From Phoronis australis (lineage: Eukaryota > Phoronida > Phoronidae), in contig NMRA01000008.1 in NCBI GenBank assembly GCA_002633005.1, positions 750,985-814,984 on the forward strand: DNA of 64,000 bases. Reading direction: 5' to 3'. Positions 62,532-64,000 of this stretch are shown piece after piece. Made by a program: the position numbers and the translations under genes. Positions within the stretch are counted from its first letter, which is position 1; every line of letters begins with the position of its first letter. Below the pieces are notes generated by a model that was not told where the DNA came from, searched no databases, and saw only the letters and a list, made by a program, of their open reading frames with translations.

Positions 62532-63600
62532 TGGTAGTCGACGTTGCCGGGTGAAGCCACTTCGTGATACACCGAACAAGCCTAGTGTGAAACAAATTTT
62601 TAGTTTTCGACAAATAATGTGCTTGGTGATTCAATTAGGAATGACCAGGCCGGTGCATATAAGCGTTTGAGATGCAGGTTTCCATTTTTACGATTTCCCA
62701 GCCTAATAGCTATGCGGGAGAGTCGATCGCCATATGAGATTTGTACACGTAATCTTAGTCTAAATGACAACTGTGAGGAATAAGGGTCAATAAATAATTA
62801 AAACGGAAACACGAAATACAGAATGTTAACAAAATTCCGACTCTTGTCTACCCAGGTCATTGTCACATTTTTTGAGTCTGAGAAACAACATAACCACCTC
62901 ATTAAAAGCCATTAATAGCTGCTATTTAATAAGTGGGAAACAATCAATTAGCCTGTAAGGAAGTACAGACAGCTGCCACCAGATGACTCTGCGTTAGGGG
63001 TTGTATTCACTAGACATTTTACACATTTATTGCACATAGCCAGAGATTTGACACATAACTTGTCGAATTCACTATTAACTGAAACTTAAAATTAAGTTTT
63101 AAATGTGACAGCAGTTCTACTTAATCTTGGGTATATGAGACAAAGCGGAAATGGTAAAATTTCCTAAATTTAAAACAGTCTTTTGTACTAACACCTTTTA
63201 TCATAAAAAGTCCTATCTATAAAACATTCTAAAATGCAGGTAACCATTAAACATGCCCTTTCTTTAACTTCACTAGCTAAGAACACAGAACTAGTCTTGT
63301 CAGTCGGGTTTGCACAAAAGTAAGAACATTTTGTGGATTACAGCCCTACATATGTTCACATTTTCTATTAAGAATTTTGTACACACCCATTCAACTGTGC
63401 CGCCATTTTGTTGGTGCACCACCCGAAATTCAAAATTCAACTTAACAATTCTCTATTAAATTATGTTTATTTTGAAAAAAATGAACATGTGTACAAAGGG
63501 CATTTTTTGAGAATAAGTTTTGACAAAACCAGTTCACAATAAAATTTGTTTTGTAATGTGTTTAACCAAAATGAAGGTGAAAGAGTATCTCAAAGTTTTA
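62532..63600 (+). other. 3' UTR and downstream sequence
   Basis: AT-rich, no coding features. The 3' UTR probably ends soon after the AATAAA at 62789. Confidence 0.5.
62789..62794 (+). terminator. Candidate poly(A) signal of the GlyR-like gene
   Basis: First exact AATAAA downstream of the stop, 258 bases after it. Confidence 0.45.
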
Positions 63601-63628
63601 GGGAAGTAGTTACTTATTAGTGTTCCAA

Positions 63629-63850
63629 ACAGACGAGGGTATACCAGGACTAAGTTACCTACAGGACAATAAACAGAGGAGGGTATACTGTGAATAAGTT
63701 ACCTACAAACAGAGGAGGGTATACTGTGAATAAGTTACCTACAGGACAATAAACAGAGGAGGGTATACCATGAATAAGTTACCTACAGGACACTAAACAG
63801 AGGAGGGTATACCATGAATAAGTTACCTGACCTACAGGACATTAAACAGA
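63629..63850. repeat. Minisatellite, about 44-bp units
   Basis: About five units built from AACAGAGGAGGGTATAC, TGAATAAGTTACCTACAGG and ACAATAA, one shortened and one with an extra CCTGA. No function proposed. Confidence 0.85.
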
Positions 63851-64000
63851 ATAATCAGAATAGTTAGAGAGCAAATGAAACAATGTTCAACACATGTCTA
63901 AAAACATTAGTACAAACATATGACTGGGTAGACCCTTATTTCAATCAACAGTTAAGCAAAGTGACAAGATTTTGATATAAGTGAATGGAAATATTGCTGC

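Overview
The window is animal genomic DNA. Its genes are split into many short exons by long AT-rich introns, and it is dense in MITEs, tRNA-derived SINEs, foldback elements and minisatellites. Splice phases, a glycine-receptor-like channel and a complete SFXN5-type sideroflexin fit a metazoan. The repeat landscape suggests a marine invertebrate, perhaps a non-vertebrate deuterostome, but I cannot name the species. One 575-base N gap and five single-N joins show a draft assembly. Each single N lies between two near-identical direct copies, so several local 'duplications' are probably unmerged alleles.

Region 1-25 kb (+ strand) holds two tandem SRSF10-like SR splicing-factor genes. Copy 1 has its CDS at 1233-12470 and copy 2 at 16043-24621. 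Each has an N-terminal RRM and a short RS tail. In both, the RRM is interrupted at the same codon by a U12-type AT-AC intron with textbook 5' splice site (ATATCCTT) and branch site (TCCTTAAC). Copy 1 carries two alternative linker exons (6392-6488 and 6584-6647) that enter in phase 1 and leave in phase 2, so only one can be used at a time. Copy 2 keeps one of them plus a decayed relic of the other. The U12 introns of the two copies also share noncoding sequence.

Region 25-42 kb (- strand) holds a complete ten-exon sideroflexin gene of the SFXN5 type (26937-42004, 326 residues), tail-to-tail with SR copy 2. Its introns contain SINEs, MITEs, a higher-order minisatellite, a foldback element and the assembly gap.

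Region 42-46 kb is a head-to-head intergenic spacer. Region 46.2-62.5 kb (+ strand) holds a nine-exon glycine-receptor-like Cys-loop channel gene (449 residues). It has both GlyR disulfide loops, an anion-type PAR motif before M2 and an unusual Leu at pore position 6'. Its second exon appears twice across a single-N join, probably artefactually. Its last intron contains a 1.36-kb Kolobok-like element with TTAA flanks and about 330-bp inverted repeats, each carrying the start of a THAP-domain ORF.

The three gene families have no evident pathway link: two pre-mRNA splicing regulators, one mitochondrial inner-membrane carrier and one plasma-membrane chloride-channel subunit. The most interesting system is the duplicated SRSF10 locus. 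In mammals this family is tied to minor-spliceosome autoregulation, and here the U12 intron, conserved intronic sequence and mutually exclusive exon choice occur in tandem paralogs.
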